10,189 bases of DNA from contig JASBSH010000158.1 in NCBI GenBank assembly GCA_030149025.1, forward strand, positions 1 to 10,189, in the 5' to 3' direction. The notes beneath the pieces are model-generated. The model ran no database searches and was not told the origin of the DNA. It saw only the letters and a list, made by a program, of their open reading frames with translations. Position 1 is the stretch's first letter. Each line of letters starts with the position of its first letter. Positions 7,187 through 10,189 of the stretch are shown here, in pieces. A program made the translations under genes and the position numbers. The DNA comes from Actinomycetales bacterium. GTDB taxonomy: Bacteria > Actinomycetota > Actinomycetes > Actinomycetales > BWSM-131.

Positions 7187-8661
7187 CCGCGTCGTCCGGT
7201 GCACCCGTGGAGGACCTGTCCGGCCGGCGGGTCGTCGTGGCCGGGGTCGGGGTGTCGGGTCTCGCGGCCGCGGACGTGCTCGCCGAGCGGGGTGCCCGGG
7301 TCGTCGCGGTCGACGGCCGGGACGACGCCGCGCATCGTGAGGCCGCCGACGTCCTCGGGGTCCTGGGCGTCGGGGTCCGGCTCGGTCCCGAGGCCACGGC
7401 AGCGCTACCGGACGTGGACGGCGCCACGCCCGACCTCGTCGTCACCTCACCGGGGTGGCGTCCCGACGCGCCCGTGCTCACCCAGGCCGTGCGGGCCGGC
7501 GTCCCGGTATGGGGTGACGTGGAGCTGGCGTGGCGGCTGCGGCCACCGGGCGCTGCGCCCTGGTTGTGCGTGACCGGCACGAACGGCAAGACGACGACGG
7601 TGCGGATGCTGACCTCGATGCTGCGCGCCGCCGGCCTTCGGGCCGAGGCGATCGGCAACGTCGGGACGCCGGCGTTGCACGCGGTCACCGCAGCCGAACC
7701 GCTGGACGTGCTGGCGGTCGAGCTGTCGAGCTTCCAGCTGCACTGGTCGAGCTCGATCTCGCCGCTGGCAAGCGTCTGCCTGAACGTCGCTCCCGACCAC
7801 CTGGACTGGCACGGGTCGATGGAGGGGTACCGCGCCGACAAGGGCCGGGTCTACCAGCACACGCAGGTGGCGTGCGTCTACAACGTCGCCGACCCGGTGA
7901 CCGAGCGGCTCGTCCGGGACGCGGACGTCGTCGACGGCTGCCGCGCCGTCGGCTTCACCCTCGGCGTGCCCGACGTGTCGATGCTCGGCGTCGTCGACGA
8001 CGTGCTCGCCGACCGGGCGTTCGTGGACAACCGCGCCACGAGCGCCGCGGAGCTCGCGACCCTGGACGACGTCGCGGTGGCCGGCGGGGGAGTGGCCGCC
8101 CCCCACGTGGTGGCCAACGCACTGGCCGCCGCAGCCCTGGCGAGGGCCTACGGGGTGCCGAGCGGGGCCGTCCGGGACGGGCTGCGCACCATGGTGCCGG
8201 AGCGGCACCGGATCACGACGGTGGGTGAGTCCGGCGGCGTTCGCTGGGTGGACGACTCGAAGGCGACCAACACGCACGCCGCCGAGGCGTCGCTGACTGC
8301 GTTCGATCCCGTGGTGTGGGTCGCCGGGGGACTGGCCAAGGGTGCGACGTTCGACGAGCTGGTGGCGGCGCACGCCCGAAGGCTGCGGGGCGTCGTCCTG
8401 ATCGGGGTGGACCGGGAGCCGCTGCGGTCGGCGCTGGAGCGACACGCCCCCGATGTCCGTGTGGTGGAGGTGGAACCCACCGACACTGGAGCCATGGTGA
8501 TGCGGCGGGCGGTCCGGGTGGCCGCCGGGCTGGCGCGCCCCGGGGACACGGTGCTACTGGCCCCGGCCTGCGCGTCGATGGACCAGTTCGTCGACTACAA
8601 GGAACGGGGCGAGAAGTTCGCCGCCGCTGTCCGTGAGCACGTCGCCGGGGGTGAGGGCTGA
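7183..8661 (+). CDS. murD: UDP-MurNAc-L-Ala:D-glutamate ligase MurD
   Basis: MurD adds D-glutamate to UDP-MurNAc-L-Ala, the second amino-acid step of the stem peptide, with ATP hydrolysis in the cytoplasm. The 492-residue product has a Rossmann-like N-terminal domain with GVGVSG at 21-26. The ATPase domain carries P-loop TGTNGKTTT at 131-139, ELSSFQL at 180-186, NVAPDHLDWH at 201-210 and the probable carbamylated Lys220 in RADKG. The ligand-binding C-terminal domain has DDSKATN at 357-363 and the SMDQF block at 465-469, followed by the ERGEKF segment. Start: GTG 7183 overlaps the mraY stop (GTGA) and sits a few bases after a G-rich stretch. The reading frame stays open further upstream, but the conserved domain begins just after 7183 and an earlier start would run deep into mraY. 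The order murE-murF-mraY-murD-ftsW is standard. Confidence 0.97.
   Translation: MTASSGAPVEDLSGRRVVVAGVGVSGLAAADVLAERGARVVAVDGRDDAAHREAADVLGVLGVGVRLGPEATAALPDVDGATPDLVVTSPGWRPDAPVLTQAVRAGVPVWGDVELAWRLRPPGAAPWLCVTGTNGKTTTVRMLTSMLRAAGLRAEAIGNVGTPALHAVTAAEPLDVLAVELSSFQLHWSSSISPLASVCLNVAPDHLDWHGSMEGYRADKGRVYQHTQVACVYNVADPVTERLVRDADVVDGCRAVGFTLGVPDVSMLGVVDDVLADRAFVDNRATSAAELATLDDVAVAGGGVAAPHVVANALAAAALARAYGVPSGAVRDGLRTMVPERHRITTVGESGGVRWVDDSKATNTHAAEASLTAFDPVVWVAGGLAKGATFDELVAAHARRLRGVVLIGVDREPLRSALERHAPDVRVVEVEPTDTGAMVMRRAVRVAAGLARPGDTVLLAPACASMDQFVDYKERGEKFAAAVREHVAGGEG
8650..8654 (+). promoter_or_regulatory. Shine-Dalgarno-like site favouring the ftsW ATG
   Basis: GGTGA at 8650-8654 matches part of the anti-Shine-Dalgarno complement and lies 8 nt before the ATG at 8663, which itself begins one base after the murD stop. 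In-frame GTG codons at 8633 and 8651 lack a comparable upstream site, so the ATG is preferred. Confidence 0.55.
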
Positions 8662-8662
8662 G

Positions 8663-9937
8663 ATGGCGCTCGACAGCCGGATCGGGCCCGCCGAGAAGGG
8701 GCACGGGCCCGGGCGGGTCTCCCGGGCCGTGGACCAGCTGCTGCGCTGGGAGACACCAGCGACCAGCTTCTACCTGCTGCTGGCAGCCAGCTCCCTGCTG
8801 ATCGTCTTCGGATTGATCATGGTGCTGTCCAGCTCGAGCGTGGAGTCGATCGCCGCCGGCGCGTCCCCGTACGGCGTGTTCGCCCGGCAGGCGATGTTCG
8901 CCGCCATCGGGGTGCCGCTGATGTGGCTGGCCTCGAGGATCAGCGTGACCGGCTGGAAGCGCCTGGCCTGGCCGCTGCTGTTCGCCGGGGTGCTCGGCCA
9001 GGTGCTGGTCTTCACACCGATCGGTGTCGGGGTGAAGGGCAACACGAACTGGATCGAGGTCGCCGGGTTGCGTGCTCAGCCCTCGGAGGCGGCCAAGATC
9101 GCTCTGATCGTGTGGCTGGCCGCGGTCCTGGCGAGGAAGAAGCCGCTGCTGGACCAGTGGAGCCACGTCCTGCTGCCGGTCGGCCCCGTCGCCGGCCTCG
9201 TGCTCGCTCTCGTGCTGCTCGGCCACGACCTCGGCACGGGCCTCGTGCTCATGCTCGTCGTGGTGGGCGCCATGTTCGTCGCCGGGGTGCCGATGCGGAT
9301 GTTCGCCGTGGCGGGTGGCATCCTCGCCGGCCTGGCGGCCGTCATGGTCGCGACCAGCGCGAACCGGATGGGCCGCATCAGCGCCTGGCTGTCCGGGAGC
9401 TGTGACTACTACGGCGACTGCTGGCAGACGACCCGCGGCAAGTGGGCACTGGCGTCCGGGGGCTGGTGGGGTGTCGGGCTCGGGGCGAGCCGCGAAAAGT
9501 GGTCCTACCTGCCCGAGGCCCAGAACGACTTCATCTACGCGATCATCGGCGAGGAGCTCGGCTTGCCCGGCACGCTAACCGTGATCCTGCTTTTCGCCGC
9601 CCTCGCCGTGGCGTTCGCCCGGGTGATCCGCCGCCACGACGACGTCTTCGTGAAGATCGCGACCGGCGCGGTGATGGCCTGGGTGCTGGGACAGGCCATG
9701 ATCAACATGGCGGTGGTGCTGGGCATGCTCCCGGTGATCGGGGTGCCCCTCCCGCTGGTGTCGAACGGTGGCTCGGCGTTGATCTCCACGATGGTCGCGC
9801 TCGGCATGGTGATGTCCTTCGCCCGGTCCGAGCCGGGCGCCAAGGACGTGCTCGCGGCACGGGCAGGGGTGGTGCGCCGGTCGCTCGCCGTTGTGCCGCG
9901 GCCCAGGATGAGGCCCCGGACGAGGAGCGGCGCATGA
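8663..9937 (+). CDS. ftsW: Septal peptidoglycan glycosyltransferase FtsW (SEDS family)
   Basis: FtsW is a polytopic membrane protein of the SEDS family that polymerises lipid II into glycan strands at the septum, paired with FtsI, whose gene lies upstream. The 424-residue product has a short polar N-terminus, then about ten hydrophobic segments starting near residue 35. Family signatures are GNTNWIEVAG, the PSEAAK motif at 140-145, the GGWWGVGLG block, and PEAQNDFIYAIIGEELG with Asp289, which corresponds to the catalytic Asp of the family. The PLVSNGGSA motif is also present. The adjacent murD and murG separate FtsW from its elongation paralogue RodA. The C-terminal tail after about residue 390 is basic and low in hydrophobicity, likely cytoplasmic. 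A start at GTG 8633 would add 10 residues and cannot be excluded. The TGA overlaps the murG ATG by 4 nt. Confidence 0.96.
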   Translation: MALDSRIGPAEKGHGPGRVSRAVDQLLRWETPATSFYLLLAASSLLIVFGLIMVLSSSSVESIAAGASPYGVFARQAMFAAIGVPLMWLASRISVTGWKRLAWPLLFAGVLGQVLVFTPIGVGVKGNTNWIEVAGLRAQPSEAAKIALIVWLAAVLARKKPLLDQWSHVLLPVGPVAGLVLALVLLGHDLGTGLVLMLVVVGAMFVAGVPMRMFAVAGGILAGLAAVMVATSANRMGRISAWLSGSCDYYGDCWQTTRGKWALASGGWWGVGLGASREKWSYLPEAQNDFIYAIIGEELGLPGTLTVILLFAALAVAFARVIRRHDDVFVKIATGAVMAWVLGQAMINMAVVLGMLPVIGVPLPLVSNGGSALISTMVALGMVMSFARSEPGAKDVLAARAGVVRRSLAVVPRPRMRPRTRSGA

Positions 9938-10189
9938 CCTCGGTGCTGCTGGCAGGCGGCGGCAGCGCCGGGCACGTGAGCCCCATGCTCGCCCTGGCCG
10001 ACGCGCTGCGCCGTCGCGACCCCGACACCACGCTGCTGGCCCTCGGTACGGCCGAGGGGCTCGAGTCACGGCTCGTGCCCGCGCGCGGGTACCGCCTGTC
10101 GCTGGTGCCGAGGGTGCCGATGCCCCGGCGTCCATCGAGGGACGTGCTGCGGCTCCCCGGGGCGCTGCAGGGGGCGATCAAGGCAGCAG
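9934..10189 (+). CDS. murG: Lipid II synthase MurG (UDP-GlcNAc transferase), 5' part
   Basis: MurG transfers GlcNAc from UDP-GlcNAc to lipid I at the inner membrane face, giving lipid II, the substrate of FtsW and FtsI. Only the first 85 codons are inside the window; the family is around 360-380 residues. The N-terminal glycine-rich loop GGGSAGHVSP (residues 8-17, with conserved His14) identifies it. The LGTAEGLESRLVPARGY segment, which follows the order seen in actinobacterial MurG, and a VPMPRRP block support the call. The ATG overlaps the ftsW stop (ATGA) and has a strong GAGGAG at 9922-9927, 6 nt upstream, so the start is well supported. Serine stands where many homologues have threonine in the glycine-rich loop, a conservative change. 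Confidence 0.96.
   Translation, partial: MTSVLLAGGGSAGHVSPMLALADALRRRDPDTTLLALGTAEGLESRLVPARGYRLSLVPRVPMPRRPSRDVLRLPGALQGAIKAA

Noticed and set aside
1143..7204. Very long open frames on the - strand (for example 1143-2993, 2920-4620, 4236-5918 and 5948-7204)
   Set aside because: They mirror the + strand genes in a GC-rich genome, where antisense stops are rare. Their translations are rich in Arg, Gly, Pro and His with no recognisable domain, and every one is covered by a well-identified gene.
8633..8662. GTG 8633 as the ftsW start
   Set aside because: No Shine-Dalgarno site precedes it and it overlaps murD by 29 nt; ATG 8663 is better placed, though the alternative is not excluded.
1..10189. 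A novel defence, mobile or biosynthetic system
   Set aside because: Every base is accounted for by conserved dcw genes and one 55-nt gap. I saw no inverted repeats, direct-repeat arrays, integrase, transposase or unfamiliar gene.

Overview
The window is a stretch of the division and cell wall (dcw) cluster of a high-GC Gram-positive bacterium (Actinomycetota). All genes lie on the + strand and pack almost end to end: rsmH (3' part), ftsL-like, ftsI/pbpB, murE, murF, mraY, murD, ftsW and murG (5' part). The evidence for an actinobacterium is the very high GC content with G/C-rich third codon positions, frequent GTG starts, a Pro/Thr-rich tail on FtsL, and sequence blocks typical of actinobacterial MurE, MurF, MraY and MurG. 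The MurE carries the DNPR signature of diaminopimelate-adding enzymes, so the peptidoglycan stem peptide probably contains DAP (meso or LL) rather than L-Lys. The GGGSAGHVSP start of MurG resembles, from memory, Micrococcales and neighbouring orders, but I cannot place the genus.

Layout: 1-587 is the end of the 16S rRNA methyltransferase RsmH. 584-1174 is a short bitopic FtsL-like divisome protein. 1176-2999 is the septal transpeptidase FtsI. A 55-nt gap follows, the only real intergenic space in the window, and it contains a possible -10 element placed for a leaderless murE transcript. 3055-8661 holds murE, murF, mraY and murD, joined by 4-nt start/stop overlaps. 8663-9937 is ftsW, and murG starts at 9934 and runs off the end.

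How the genes work together: MurD, MurE and MurF add D-Glu, DAP and D-Ala-D-Ala in turn to UDP-MurNAc-L-Ala. MraY moves the pentapeptide product to undecaprenyl phosphate (lipid I), and MurG adds GlcNAc (lipid II). FtsW polymerises lipid II at the septum and FtsI crosslinks the new strands, with FtsL helping to assemble and activate that pair. RsmH modifies 16S rRNA and is a standard passenger at the head of the cluster.

This is an ordinary, intact core locus. I found no mobile element, CRISPR array, RNA gene, frameshift or unknown gene, and no previously undescribed system. The points worth a second look are small: the putative leaderless promoter before murE, an 18-bp tandem duplication in the FtsL tail, and cysteine pairs in loops of FtsW and MraY. 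No gene-free stretch exceeds 300 bases.
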